Positions 15,936 through 27,300 of a stretch of DNA of 64,000 nt are shown in pieces. The DNA lies in contig CAYMUL010000008.1 of the NCBI GenBank assembly GCA_964393605.1, positions 62,001 through 126,000 on the forward strand, read 5' to 3'. The stretch comes from CAYMUL01 sp964393605. GTDB taxonomy: Bacteria; Bacteroidota; Ignavibacteria; Ignavibacteriales; Ignavibacteriaceae. Positions within the stretch are counted from its first letter, which is position 1; every line of letters starts with the position of its first letter. Both the position numbers and the translations under genes were made by a program. A model generated the notes under the pieces. The model saw only the letters and a list, made by a program, of their open reading frames with translations, searched no databases and was not told the DNA's origin.

Positions 15936-18749
15936 ATGCGACTCAAACTTTTAATACTTTTAGTACTAACTTCATATTATTTAACTGCACAAACGAGAAA
16001 TATTTTTGGCGTTGTGAGTGATTCGTCCGACAAAAAACCGCTCGTAAGTGCAAACATCATTGCAACTCATCTTCAAGATTCATCAACTAATGGCGCCGCA
16101 TCCGATAAAAATGGCGCGTTTAAAATTGAGAATCTCAAAAACGGAAAATATACTTTGACGGTCAGCTTCGTTGGATATAATTCTTATAAAAGAAATTTTG
16201 AGATTACCGGAAAGTCGATTGACTTCGGAACAATTTATTTATCACGCGCATCTGTTCAAACTCCAGAAGTTGAAGTTATTGCAAAAGTTCCGCCGGTTGA
16301 AATTAAACAAGACACAACAGAATTCAACGCAGGCGCGTACAAGACGAACAAAGATGCAAGCGCGGAAGATTTTGTACAGAAACTTCCCGGAGTTACAGTG
16401 CAAGATGGGAAAGTGCAAGCGCAAGGGGAGGATGTTAAGCGCGTACTTGTGGATGGAAAACAATTCTTTGGCGATGACCCAACTGCTGTATTGAAAAACA
16501 TTCCCGCAGATGTTATCGAGCGAATACAAATCTTCGATCAGATGAGCGATCAATCGCAGTTCACCGGATTCGATGACGGTAACGCAACAAAAACCATCAA
16601 CATCGTTACTCGGTTGAGAATTTCCGACGGTACTTTTGGGAAATTTTTTTCCGGTTACGGCGAGGATGAAAGATACAAGTTAGGCGGTAACATAAATTAT
16701 TTTAATCAAGATCAAAGAATTTCTTTACTCGCACAATCAAATAATGTTAGCGAACAAAATTTTTCAAATGAAGATTTGCTGGGAGTATTAGCTTCGGGAA
16801 ATAGAAGAAACAGAAGCGGTGGCGGAGGCAGTCGCGGTTTCGGCGGCGGCGGCGGCTTTGGTGGCGGTGGAGGATTTTTTGGTGGAATGCGCGGCGGCGG
16901 GAATGCATCCGATTTTCTTGTTAATGCAAGAGACGGTATTACGAAAACGTACGCTTTCGGTTCAAATTTCATCGATAAGTTCACACCGGAATTTGAATTC
17001 AATGGAAGTTATTTTTACAACCTCACAAATCAAAACTCAGATTCGAAAATTCTTCGCCAGTATATTCTTTCGAATAACTCCGGACAAATTTATGATGAAG
17101 CCGATAACTCGATTAGCGATAATGTCAATCATCGTTTGAACATGCGGCTGGAATATTCGATTGACACTTTAACATCTGTTATGCTTCGTCCCCGTTTGAC
17201 AATTCAAACAAATGATGGCGCAAATTTTTCTTTCGGTAAAACAACGATGAATACTTCGTCTTTAAATTCAACTCTTAATAATTTAAGCACCGAATACTCT
17301 GCGTTAAATGCCTCAACCGATATTTTATTTAGGAAAAGATTCGAAACACGCGGAAGAACTATTTCTTTTTTTGCAAGTGGAGTTATAAATAATTCTGACG
17401 GCGAAAATATTTTTTATTCCGAGAATTTATTTTTTGGAAGCACTTCTTCAGGTGATACGCTCAATCAAAATTCAGATTTGATAAAGAAAGGATTCACAGC
17501 TTCGTCAAATTTAACTTATACAGAACCCGCAGGCGAGAATGGAATGATGCAAATAACTTATCGATACAATTATTCCAAAGAAGAGAGTGATAAAAATACA
17601 TACAACATAAATTCCACACTGAATACGAAGACGCTCGACGCAACTCTGAGCAATGTTTATGATAAATTTTACACTACTCACACACTGGCTACGGGCTATT
17701 TATGGAATATGGAATCTACTTTTATATCATTCAATCTTGCTTATAATATTGCCGAGTTAAAGAACGATCAAAGTTTTCCGAACAACAATTTTGTTACGAG
17801 GAAATTTTATTCTGTGCTGCCGTTTGCGATGTTGAGATATGGATTTTCGCGTACACAAAATTTGCGTGTGTTTTATCGTACTTTCAATAATGCGCCTTCG
17901 GTTCAACAATTACAAAATGTAATTGATAATTCAAACCCGATACAACTATCAATCGGAAATCCATCACTCGCGCAAGATACACGGCATATGATTTCCGCAA
18001 ATTATTCCTCGGTTGATATGATGAGTCAGCAATCTTTTTTTGTTTTATTGAGTTCGACAACAATGAATGATTATATCGGCAATTCCGTTTTTATTGCCGG
18101 CAATGATACAGCAATAAACGGTATCTCATTGAGAAATGGAATGCAACTTACTACTCCGGTTAATCTTGATGGGTATTTTAATTTTAGGACAAATATCACG
18201 TACGGCATTCCATTTTCGCTGATCAAATCTAATCTAAACATGAATTTGAATACATCTTTTTCAACTGTACCTGGCATCATTAATAGTGTGGAGAACGAAT
18301 CGAAAAATAATTCATTCGGATTCGGGCTGACAATTGCGAGCAACATTAGTAAAGAATTTGATTTCACCATCTCAAGCAACATCTCCTATAACACTATTAA
18401 AAACAATATTCAAAAAACATTAGATGATGATTATTACAACCTGAACTCGACATTGAAATTCTATTATCTTTTTTGGGAAGGAATTCTTTTCCAAACCGAG
18501 TTGAGCCACAAATATGATTCAGGACTATCCGACCAATTTAATCAAGATGCATACATCTGGAATATTTCGCTCGGGAAGAAATTATTTAAAGATGATGTTG
18601 GAGAAATTAAGCTAACCGCGTTCGATGTTTTTAACCAAAACAGTAACATCAAAAGAACCATTACTGACACTTATTACGAAGACACACGCTCAAATATTTT
18701 AAGAAGCTACTTGATGCTCTCATTCACTTATAATGTGAAAGCGTTTTAG
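15936..18749 (+). CDS. TonB-dependent receptor-like outer-membrane beta-barrel with carboxypeptidase-like N-domain
   Basis: 937 residues. A signal peptide (ends LTAQ) is followed by a carboxypeptidase regulatory-like domain (about 22-100: IFGVVSDSSDKKPLVSANI, GKYTLTVSFVGY). A plug-like region follows (110-215: DASAEDFVQKLPGVTVQDGKV, VKRVLVDGKQFFGDDPTAVLKNIPAD is split across the fold), then a long barrel. A striking insertion near residues 285-325 is almost pure Gly with Arg/Phe. No TonB box was recognised, so energy coupling is inferred from the fold. The substrate is unknown. It lies alone between the peptidase gene and aroE. Confidence 0.85.
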   Translation: MRLKLLILLVLTSYYLTAQTRNIFGVVSDSSDKKPLVSANIIATHLQDSSTNGAASDKNGAFKIENLKNGKYTLTVSFVGYNSYKRNFEITGKSIDFGTIYLSRASVQTPEVEVIAKVPPVEIKQDTTEFNAGAYKTNKDASAEDFVQKLPGVTVQDGKVQAQGEDVKRVLVDGKQFFGDDPTAVLKNIPADVIERIQIFDQMSDQSQFTGFDDGNATKTINIVTRLRISDGTFGKFFSGYGEDERYKLGGNINYFNQDQRISLLAQSNNVSEQNFSNEDLLGVLASGNRRNRSGGGGSRGFGGGGGFGGGGGFFGGMRGGGNASDFLVNARDGITKTYAFGSNFIDKFTPEFEFNGSYFYNLTNQNSDSKILRQYILSNNSGQIYDEADNSISDNVNHRLNMRLEYSIDTLTSVMLRPRLTIQTNDGANFSFGKTTMNTSSLNSTLNNLSTEYSALNASTDILFRKRFETRGRTISFFASGVINNSDGENIFYSENLFFGSTSSGDTLNQNSDLIKKGFTASSNLTYTEPAGENGMMQITYRYNYSKEESDKNTYNINSTLNTKTLDATLSNVYDKFYTTHTLATGYLWNMESTFISFNLAYNIAELKNDQSFPNNNFVTRKFYSVLPFAMLRYGFSRTQNLRVFYRTFNNAPSVQQLQNVIDNSNPIQLSIGNPSLAQDTRHMISANYSSVDMMSQQSFFVLLSSTTMNDYIGNSVFIAGNDTAINGISLRNGMQLTTPVNLDGYFNFRTNITYGIPFSLIKSNLNMNLNTSFSTVPGIINSVENESKNNSFGFGLTIASNISKEFDFTISSNISYNTIKNNIQKTLDDDYYNLNSTLKFYYLFWEGILFQTELSHKYDSGLSDQFNQDAYIWNISLGKKLFKDDVGEIKLTAFDVFNQNSNIKRTITDTYYEDTRSNILRSYLMLSFTYNVKAF

Positions 18750-18752
18750 AAT

Positions 18753-19625
18753 TTATTCTCGCAAATAATTAGCGACTGCAGTTTTAATTTTTTCAATCGG
18801 CATTTCATGTCCCGTCCAAAGTTCAAAAGATTTGGCAGCTTGAGCCACGAGCATATCAATCCCGTTGATTGTTCTTGCCCCTTGTTCCGAAGCGAGTTGC
18901 AGTAATTTGCTTTTTACCGGGTTGTACACAAGGTCGAATACAATCTGCTCTTTGTTAAAAGCTGATTTTAAGTCGATTACCGAATCATCATTATCGGGAT
19001 TCATCCCGACCGGAGTAGTATTAATAATTAATGCAGAATTCTGGAGGACTTCAGTCAAATCGGGAGGAACGAGTTCATAAACATGAAAATTTTCAAATTT
19101 TATTTTATCGCTAAAATATCTTTTTAATGATTCAGCTCTTTGTTCTGTTCGGTTGATAATATTTATATCGGAAGGTTTAAAATTTCTTACTAAGGAATAT
19201 ATTACCGCGCGCGATGCGCCTCCGGAACCGAGAACAGAAACGACATTTCCGCCAATTTCATCCTTGTACATCGAAAGAGTTTCCATTACTCCGTGAACAT
19301 CCGTGTTGTATCCAATTAATTTATTATTATCATTTACAATTGTATTTACGGAACCAATTGTTGAAGCTTCTTCAGAAATTTCGTTCAAATAAGAAATGAT
19401 TGATTCTTTGTGTGGAATGGTAACATTAAAACCTTTTATCCCGAGCGCAAGCATCCCTTTGAGCGCATCTTTCAAATTCGAATGTAAAACATCGAACGGA
19501 AGATAGATGTAATCAAGATTCATCAAATCGCAAGCGATGTTATGAATAAAAGGGGAAAGTGAATGCTTCAACGGATGACCAAGCAAACCGATGACTTTCG
19601 TCTCTAAGTGTAGTGTATCTTTCAT
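18753..19625 (-). CDS. aroE: Shikimate dehydrogenase
   Basis: 290 residues, normal for AroE. Substrate-binding features are GHPLKHSLSPFIHN and the catalytic lysine in NVTIPHKESI. GYNTDVHG follows, with the NADP-binding GSGGASRAV and the C-terminal NGIDMLVAQAAKSFELWTG. It reduces 3-dehydroshikimate in aromatic amino acid synthesis. The stop lies 3 bases from the convergent receptor gene. Upstream, 80 bases away, is the TPR gene on the same strand. Confidence 0.95.
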   Translation of the reverse strand: MKDTLHLETKVIGLLGHPLKHSLSPFIHNIACDLMNLDYIYLPFDVLHSNLKDALKGMLALGIKGFNVTIPHKESIISYLNEISEEASTIGSVNTIVNDNNKLIGYNTDVHGVMETLSMYKDEIGGNVVSVLGSGGASRAVIYSLVRNFKPSDINIINRTEQRAESLKRYFSDKIKFENFHVYELVPPDLTEVLQNSALIINTTPVGMNPDNDDSVIDLKSAFNKEQIVFDLVYNPVKSKLLQLASEQGARTINGIDMLVAQAAKSFELWTGHEMPIEKIKTAVANYLRE

Positions 19626-19705
19626 ATATTTTTAATATTAATAAATTCAGGAGATAGTTAAGAAACTACCAACATCTCAGCTTTGCACAAAAACACAAAT
19701 AGTCG

Positions 19706-21127
19706 CTAAATACTTCCGACTAATTCTGATAATAAACGGGATTCGGCAACAAGTGGAAAATCTTTTGCAAATCTTTTTTTAATTTTTGAATTATCATTAA
19801 TTGCACAACCCAAAAAGTGAATAGCTTTTTCATTCAGTGAGAGGATAAAATATAATTGAGCTAACAAATAATGTGCGTGGCTCCTCGCTGATTTAATGTT
19901 TATTACATCGTTGATTGTGTGCAACGCGTCTTTAACACGGGCGAGTTTCAATTGCACTTCCGCTAATTGAATTAAGGATTGAACATCATCCGGTTCAGAA
20001 TTTAATTTCGTTTTAAGTTTGCGTTCGGTGTTTAAATCATTCTCATCGATAATTCTTTCCCCATCAAGTCGAATATCCCATTGAACATCGGAAGTATAGT
20101 TGTTTTCAAGCGCTCCCTTCAAATCCTCTAATGCAAGAGATCTGAAACCGAGTTTGAGATAACAATATCCTCTGTTTATATAAGCATCCTGATAGCCGCT
20201 ATCAATTTCGATAACTTTAGAATAAAAATGAATTGCATTTTGAAGTTGACCGAGTTCTTCATAGATGGCGGCAATATTAAAGAATGCCGATTCATCTTTC
20301 GGTTCAATTCTAATTACCTGTTGAAATGCTTCAATTGCATCATGGAAGCGGTCGAGGTCTGCCAAAAGATTTGCATAATTGAACCATGCATCGTAGAAAT
20401 CACTATTCAATGCAATAGAGAACTGGTACGAATCTAAGGCAATCTCATACATTTTAAGTTTTTCGAGTACAACGGCTTTATTGTACCACCCGAACGGACA
20501 TTCGGGATCGATATTGAGATATGATTCATATAAGCTGAGAGCTTTTTTATAATTTCTCAAACTTTCGTAGCAGACACCAATTTGAAATAAAGCATCGAGG
20601 GAATTGGGTTCCAGCCGCAACATCTTGTTAAAATATTCAATTGCACTTTTAAAGTTTCCTTTATTTTTATAAAGAAGTCCAAAGTCGTAATAAATCTGTG
20701 TATGATTATCAGATAATTGCAGTGCCTCGCCGAGTGTCTTTTCAGCATCATCGAATTTGTTTAGCAACACTTCTACCGATGCAGTCTCGAGTAATAATTC
20801 GACATCAGAGGGGTTGAGGGAACGCGCTCTGTTATATGCTATCAAAGCATGATTGTATCTTTTCAGTTGGGCGAGACAATATCCTTTGTTGAACCACTGA
20901 TCCGAATCGAATGCGGAAATTTTTAATACTGCATTTGTGATTTTCAATCCATCTTTAAAACGAAAATTATCGATACAGATTTCGATTGTATCTTCAAGAA
21001 ATTCCCGATTGAGATAGGTTTCATCCCGTTCTATAATATTAAAGCACTCGCGCACTTTAATATCAATTTCGTCTTTGTCTAAGAAGAAATCTTCGCTATC
21101 GGAATATTCAGAATCTCTATATGGCAT
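19706..21127 (-). CDS. Tetratricopeptide-repeat protein, cytoplasmic
   Basis: 473 residues with no signal peptide. An acidic N-terminus (DSEYSDSEDFFLDKDEID) precedes about ten TPR units from residue 75 on, for example FNKGYCLAQLKRYNHALIAYNRA split by helices, YYDFGLLYKNKGNFKSAIEYF, and AFFNIAAIYEELGQLQNAIHFY. TPR superhelices mediate protein contacts. No enzymatic domain is present. It starts 3 bases after the sucC stop and is probably co-transcribed with it. The link with succinyl-CoA synthetase is positional only and its partner is unknown. Confidence 0.8.
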   Translation of the reverse strand: MPYRDSEYSDSEDFFLDKDEIDIKVRECFNIIERDETYLNREFLEDTIEICIDNFRFKDGLKITNAVLKISAFDSDQWFNKGYCLAQLKRYNHALIAYNRARSLNPSDVELLLETASVEVLLNKFDDAEKTLGEALQLSDNHTQIYYDFGLLYKNKGNFKSAIEYFNKMLRLEPNSLDALFQIGVCYESLRNYKKALSLYESYLNIDPECPFGWYNKAVVLEKLKMYEIALDSYQFSIALNSDFYDAWFNYANLLADLDRFHDAIEAFQQVIRIEPKDESAFFNIAAIYEELGQLQNAIHFYSKVIEIDSGYQDAYINRGYCYLKLGFRSLALEDLKGALENNYTSDVQWDIRLDGERIIDENDLNTERKLKTKLNSEPDDVQSLIQLAEVQLKLARVKDALHTINDVINIKSARSHAHYLLAQLYFILSLNEKAIHFLGCAINDNSKIKKRFAKDFPLVAESRLLSELVGSI

Positions 21128-21130
21128 TGA

Positions 21131-22294
21131 TTAATTCATTAAGATTGATGTTACTTTAAGTGCGGCATCATTTAAGGTGGATGCAACTTCAAAATTCAAA
21201 CCTGAGCCGGCGAGTAAATCTCTTGCTTCAACGGCGTTTGTTCCTTCCAACCTGACGACAATCGGAATATTTACATGGATTTCTTTTGCCGCGTCGATAA
21301 CGCCTTGTGCAACTCTGTCGCATCTTACAATTCCGCCGAAAATGTTTATTAGAATCGCTTTTACATTTTTATCGGAAAGGATAATCTTAAAACCATTCGC
21401 AACGGTTTCTTTATTTGCACCACCGCCGACATCTAAAAAGTTTGCCGGTTCGCCGCCTGCAAGTTTTATAATATCCATTGTTGCCATTGCAAGACCTGCG
21501 CCGTTGACCATGCAACCGACGTTTCCATCAAGTTTTATGTAATTCAAATTAAATTTTGATGCTTCAATTTCCAATGCCGCTTCTTCATCCAGATCACGGA
21601 ATTCAACGATGTCATTGTGTCGATACAGTGCATTGTCGTCAAAATTCATTTTAGCATCGAGTGCCAAAACTTCGCCATCTGTTGTAACTACGAGTGGATT
21701 AATTTCTGCAAGCGATGCATCGGTAGCTTCATAAGCTTTGTAAAGAGCGAGCAAAAATTTTACCGCGTTTTTATGTTGAACGCCGGATAATCCCAAACCG
21801 TATGCAATATTTCTTGCTTGATATTGTTGTAATCCAATCGATGGTTCAATCCATTCTTTAATAATTTTTTCCGGTGTTTCGGCGGCAACTTTTTCAATTT
21901 CCATTCCCCCTTCGGTAGATGCCATTATGACATTCTTTGAAACCGCTCTGTCGAGTGTGATACCAATATAAAGTTCACGCGCTATACTCACGCCTTGTTC
22001 TATTAATAATCTTTTTACAATTTTCCCTTCGGGACCGGTTTGATGCGTTACTAAATTCATACCGAGAATTTGATTTGAATATTGAATCAACTCATCGATG
22101 GAACGGGCAACTTTTACACCGCCGCCTTTGCCTCGTCCGCCTGCATGTATTTGAGCTTTCACAACCCATGTATCTCCGCCAATTTCCATTGCAGCTGCAA
22201 CCGCATCATCAACTGAAAAAGCTACTTTTCCTTTCGGCAAAGCAACATTATATTGTTTAAGTAGTTCTTTAGCTTGGTATTCGTGGATTTTCAT
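21131..22294 (-). CDS. sucC: Succinyl-CoA synthetase (ADP-forming), beta subunit
   Basis: 387 residues, the standard bacterial length. It opens MKIHEYQAKELLKQYNVALP, with an ATP-grasp domain (VVKAQIHAGGRGKGGGVK), the EINPL metal-binding motif, and the C-terminal ligase domain (FLDVGGGA, ILINIFGGIVRCD, VVRLEGTN). With the alpha subunit it interconverts succinyl-CoA and succinate with ATP formation. No sucD lies beside it, so the operon is split. A 291-base gap separates it from the divergent pruA; I see no clear operator there. Confidence 0.96.
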   Translation of the reverse strand: MKIHEYQAKELLKQYNVALPKGKVAFSVDDAVAAAMEIGGDTWVVKAQIHAGGRGKGGGVKVARSIDELIQYSNQILGMNLVTHQTGPEGKIVKRLLIEQGVSIARELYIGITLDRAVSKNVIMASTEGGMEIEKVAAETPEKIIKEWIEPSIGLQQYQARNIAYGLGLSGVQHKNAVKFLLALYKAYEATDASLAEINPLVVTTDGEVLALDAKMNFDDNALYRHNDIVEFRDLDEEAALEIEASKFNLNYIKLDGNVGCMVNGAGLAMATMDIIKLAGGEPANFLDVGGGANKETVANGFKIILSDKNVKAILINIFGGIVRCDRVAQGVIDAAKEIHVNIPIVVRLEGTNAVEARDLLAGSGLNFEVASTLNDAALKVTSILMN

Positions 22295-22585
22295 CTTTCC
22301 CTACGTTTAGAATTATGGATGGCAAAGTTAAAAATAAAATGAGTTTCTTTGAAGATATTTTTCTTTTTAAATAAAGAAAGTAAAAAAAATGTTTGAATTC
22401 AGCGCATAATCGAAGAAAATCGACGAAATTTTACCATAACTCGAAATGGAAACGGTTTGTAGAATGCATGAATAGAATCTCTCCCCGGCAATTGTATCGC
22501 TAAAAATGAACTAAATCTTTTGAGAATAATAGATATTTTTGAACAAACGATTTCAAAACTTTATAAAGAAAATTGAAGAGGAAAA

Positions 22586-24211
22586 ATGTCGAACGCATAT
22601 TTTAAAGTCCCCCAACCTATAAATGAACCGATAAAAAGTTATGCGCCGGGAACACCCGAGCGTGATGAATTAAAGAAAAAATTATCCTCACTTCGATCTC
22701 AAAAGATTGAAGTGCAGTTGATTATCGGCGGCGAGGAAATTAAAACCGGTAACACTGAAGAGATGAGAATTCCGCACAACCATTCCCATGTTTTGGGTGT
22801 GTACCACAAAGCCGGAAAAAAAGAAGTTGAAATGGCGATTGAAGCCGCACTCGAAGCGAGAAAGCAATGGGCTGAACTTCCGTGGGAACAACGAGTCTCC
22901 GTTTTTTTAAAGATGGCTGAATTGCTTTCCGGTCCATGGCGCTCAACTTTGAATGCCGCAACAATGCTGGGACAAAGCAAAACTGCATTTCAAGCCGAGA
23001 TAGATTCCGCTTGCGAGTTAATCGATTTCTGGAATTTTAACTCTTATTACTTTGCACAATTGATGATGGATCAACCATATTCGCCGAAAGGTATTTGGAA
23101 TAGATTAGAGTATCGACCGCTCGAAGGATTTGTATTTTGTGTAACTCCATTTAATTTTACATCCATTGCAGGAAACTTGCCGACTTCACCTGCGATAGTA
23201 GGAAACGTTGCATTGTGGAAACCCGCATCAAGCTCGGTTTATTCAGGCTACTATTTAATGAAATTATTCGAAGCCGCAGGTTTGCCGAAAGGTGTAATTA
23301 ACTTTGTCCCGGGAAGCGGAAGCCAGGTTGGAAACCCCGCGATGTCAAGTCCTCATTTGGCAGGAATTCATTTCACCGGTTCGACCGGAGTTTTTCAGGG
23401 AATGTGGAAAATGGTTGCAGAGAATTTGAGTAAAATGAAATACTATCCTCGCATCGTTGGCGAAACCGGAGGAAAAGATTTTATCTTCGCCCATAATTCC
23501 GCCAATGTTGATGCACTTGTTGTTGCGGCATTGCGCGGCGCATTCGAATATCAGGGACAAAAATGTTCTGCCGCTTCGAGAATGTATATTCCAAAATCAA
23601 TCTGGAGTGAATTCAAAGCGAAGTACGTTGCCGAAGTGAATAATATTAAAATGGGAGATGTCGAAGATTTTTCAAACTTCATGGGAGCGGTAATTGACAA
23701 AGGCGCGTTTGAAACAATTACTTCTTATATCGATTTTGCAAAATCTTCCGATGAAGCCGAAATTATCACCGGCGGACATTATGACAGCAATGAAGGTTAT
23801 TTCATCGAGCCGACAACAGTTGTTACTTCAAATCCAAAATTCAAACTAATGGAAGAAGAAATCTTCGGTCCGGTTTTAACGATTTATGTGTACGAAGATG
23901 AAAAGTTTGAGGAGACAATTCAACTTTGCGATACAACCTCGCCTTACGCATTAACCGGCGCAATCTTTGCACAGGACAGAAATATTTTATCTTATTTAAG
24001 TTCAAAGTTGAGAAATGCCGCAGGTAATTTTTATTTGAATGATAAACCGACAGGCGCGGTAGTCGGGCAACAACCATTTGGCGGTGGAAGAGCTTCCGGC
24101 ACCAATGATAAAGCCGGCAGCGCGATGAATCTTATGCGCTGGATGACTGCGAGAACAATTAAAGAAACTTTTAATCCTCCGACAGATTGGCGTTATCCAT
24201 TCATGGATTAA
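22586..24211 (+). CDS. pruA: L-glutamate gamma-semialdehyde (delta-1-pyrroline-5-carboxylate) dehydrogenase
   Basis: 541 residues of the ALDH4 type. Landmarks are the oxyanion region FCVTPFNFTSIAGNLPTSP, the NAD-site FTGSTGVF, the general base Glu in VGETGGKD, the nucleophile Cys in YQGQKCSAASR, and EEIFGPVL. The C-terminus GRASGTNDKAGS is typical of P5C dehydrogenases. It oxidises the semialdehyde made by proline dehydrogenase to glutamate, and in ALDH4 can also act on the 4-hydroxy analogue. A strong GAAGAGGAAAA precedes the ATG. It is separated from the proline dehydrogenase gene by 9 kb, unlike fused PutA. Confidence 0.95.
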   Translation: MSNAYFKVPQPINEPIKSYAPGTPERDELKKKLSSLRSQKIEVQLIIGGEEIKTGNTEEMRIPHNHSHVLGVYHKAGKKEVEMAIEAALEARKQWAELPWEQRVSVFLKMAELLSGPWRSTLNAATMLGQSKTAFQAEIDSACELIDFWNFNSYYFAQLMMDQPYSPKGIWNRLEYRPLEGFVFCVTPFNFTSIAGNLPTSPAIVGNVALWKPASSSVYSGYYLMKLFEAAGLPKGVINFVPGSGSQVGNPAMSSPHLAGIHFTGSTGVFQGMWKMVAENLSKMKYYPRIVGETGGKDFIFAHNSANVDALVVAALRGAFEYQGQKCSAASRMYIPKSIWSEFKAKYVAEVNNIKMGDVEDFSNFMGAVIDKGAFETITSYIDFAKSSDEAEIITGGHYDSNEGYFIEPTTVVTSNPKFKLMEEEIFGPVLTIYVYEDEKFEETIQLCDTTSPYALTGAIFAQDRNILSYLSSKLRNAAGNFYLNDKPTGAVVGQQPFGGGRASGTNDKAGSAMNLMRWMTARTIKETFNPPTDWRYPFMD

Positions 24212-24392
24212 TATCATTGTGAATAAATTATTCATCTCCATTTGAATTGTTGGCGTTGAAGCAAATTCAGCACCGCAATTTTTTAATAAGTGTGCAAGAA
24301 AATTTTTATAAAATTGAAAAAATATTTCTACTTTGCATTTAGATTTCTTTGAATAATTTTACAAAAACTAAAAAAATTAAGAATAAATAATT

Positions 24393-27300
24393 TTGCTTTC
24401 GGAACTATTTCAAAAACTTGATTCCTTCTCAAACGAAGAAAGAGGGAAGTTATTGTCGCAAGTCGAATCTCTACTTCAGAGTATTCGCACATCTTCAAAC
24501 GCTAATCACTATTCTCATTTAGTTTCACTACTTGAAATTATTTCAGAAGGATTAAAAACATCAAAACCGAAGGCAGATAATTTTAAAAAATCGGATTTGC
24601 GAAAAACTCGTGAACGTTTAACCCAAGAAATTTCAGATACCGATGGCGAGAAATATCTGCAAGTTGAAAAAGATATCTTCCATTCTTTCCTGAAAAAATT
24701 CGAAGCCGTTGAGGATTTTGTGAACAAGCAGAGCGATTTCGAATTGCTTGTCAATAGTTCGATGGACGTAATTTTCCGAATCTCGCCAACCGGAAAACTT
24801 ATCTACGTCAGCCCATCCATTTTATCTGTCTTAGGTTACACAACCAACGAATCGATTGGAAAATCTTTTATAGACTTTGTCGCAAAAGATGAACGAAGAG
24901 TCGCATTCCTTTCACTTTCTAAATTTTTTAAAGAAAAAAAACTCACAAATCTTCAAATAAAATTAACTAAGAAAGATGGCACTGAAATTCCGACTGAAGT
25001 GAATGGAATTTTGGTTGAGGTTGGCGATAAAAGTTGGGGACAGGGCACAATCCGCGATGTTAGCGAGCGAATTGCAGCTGAAGCTGAACATGAAGCCACG
25101 CTCGCATTTTTCAAAATGGTGTGGGAACAATCTGCCGATGCGATGAGAATCGTAAATAAAGATGGGATTGTTCTTCAATGCAATGAAGCTTACGCGAAAC
25201 TTTCAAACAAACCAAAATCTGAGATCGAGGGGAAGCCGTTAAATATTATTTATAGTAACGAAATTAAAGAACGAATACTTTCGCATTTCAAAGCGAACTT
25301 TGCCGACAGAACAATTAAACCTCGTTACGAAACTTATACTACTTATTGGGACGGACGAAAAAAATATCTTGATATTAGCTCTTCATTTTTACATCACAAT
25401 CATGATGAAGATGCACTCTTAAATATTTTTAGAGATATATCTACGCAAAAAGAGAATGAAGATTTAATCGGCAAAAAAGATGATCTGTTGCAGGGAATTA
25501 CTGTCGTCTCTAAAATTTTAATTCAAGAACCGAATCTCGATATTGCGCTTGAGCGAACTGTTGAGACACTTGCACGCGCTTCTCATGTCGATAGAGTTTA
25601 TATTTATAAAAATTTTAATGATGCAGAAAGCGGAAAAATTCTCTTCCAGGATATGTACGAATGGACTGCCGAAGGAGTTGTTAATCAGAAAATTGCACTT
25701 GCAGGAAAGTTTATTTCTTACGATAGATTTGCCGCCGTTCGCATGTATGAAAAATTAAATGCCGGCTCAATCATTCGATTAATTGTCCCTGAGTTGCCAC
25801 CTGAAGAGAAAGCGGTATTTATGGATTCGGATATCCAATCTATAATTCTTGCACCGATAAAAGTTGCGAATGAATTTTGGGGATTCATCGGCTTTGATTC
25901 ATGTTTATCTTTACGCAAATGGACTGAAGACGATGAATCAGTTCTGACTACGATCGCTTCAATTCTTGGTGGAGCGATCGAACGAAAAGTCGCAATGGAT
26001 GAATTGCACGAGAAAAATATTGAACTCGACAAAGCACTCGAACAATCCAACCTTGCCGCAAAAGCTAAAAGTGAATTTCTTGCCATGATGAGTCACGAAA
26101 TCCGAACGCCTATGAATGGTGTAATTGGAATGACAGGTTTGCTACTTGATACTAAACTCACAAAAGAGCAGAGAGAATTTGTCGATACGATTCGCGTCAG
26201 CGGTGAACAATTGCTTGTAATTATAAATGACATTCTCGATTTCTCTAAAATAGAATCGGAAAGAATGGAACTTGAAGAACATCCTTTCGATTTGAGAGAT
26301 TGCATCGAAGAAACTCTTGATCTACTTAGCTCGCGGGCAAGCGATAAAGGTTTGGATCTTCTTTATCAAATTCATGAAGGCGTGCCGCCTGTTATCGTCT
26401 CTGATATTACACGGTTGAGACAAATCTTTACAAACTTGATTGGTAACTCAATTAAATTCACTCCAAAGGGTGATGTATTTGTTTCAGTAGAAACAATTAA
26501 AAAAGAAGGCGCACATTTCGAACTACTCTTTAAAGTTAAAGATACAGGCATCGGAATTCCCGAAGATAGAATGGATAGACTTTTCAAGCCCTTCAGCCAG
26601 GTTGATTCTTCCACAACAAGAGTTTATGGCGGTACAGGGTTAGGACTTGTTATAAGCAAAAAACTTGCAGAGTTAATGGGAGGAACGATGTGGGTAGAAA
26701 GTAAGCTCGGCGAAGGTTCAACATTTTTATTCACTGTTAAATGCGAAGGTAAACATGAACAGACGCGCGTTTATATGCGTTCGCGCCAACCCGAAATTGA
26801 AGGAAGAAGAATTTTAATTGTAGATGATAATGAAACGAATCGCCGCATTCTTGATTTGCAAACAAAGAATTGGGGAATGAAACCGGTGCTTGTCGAGTCA
26901 CCTCTTGCGGCTCTCGATCTGCTTGAAAAAGGGGAGAAGTTTGATCTCGGAATATTTGATTTTCAGATGCCCGAAATGGATGGTATGCATCTCGTTCAAT
27001 CTCTGAGAGAGAAAAAAGATGTCGATCAATTTCCGGTTATCATTCTCACTTCACTCGGAAGAAAAGAGGATGAAAAAATTCTGAAGGAACTTCGCATCTC
27101 CAAATTTTTGAACAAACCGATAAAGCAATCCAATCTATACGAATCGATAATTTCAACACTCGGCGGAGAAATTAAACATCTTCCCGAAAAACAGAAAAAA
27201 GTTTATTTAGATTCTTCACTCGGCAAACAATATCCGATGAAACTTTTGCTCGCCGAAGATAATCAAGTAAATCAACGAGTTGCACTGCGCGTTCTTGAAA

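Noticed and set aside
16712..17139. Proline-rich (minus) and alanine-rich (plus) frames inside the receptor gene
   Set aside because: Both are out-of-frame readings of the GGC-rich glycine tract of the TonB-type receptor.
19706..21127. Functional link of the TPR protein with succinyl-CoA synthetase
   Set aside because: The genes are adjacent, but nothing in the TPR sequence indicates such a partner; kept only as co-transcription.
24220..24234. TGAATAA/TTATTCA hairpin after pruA as a terminator
   Set aside because: The stem is all A/T except one pair and no T run follows.
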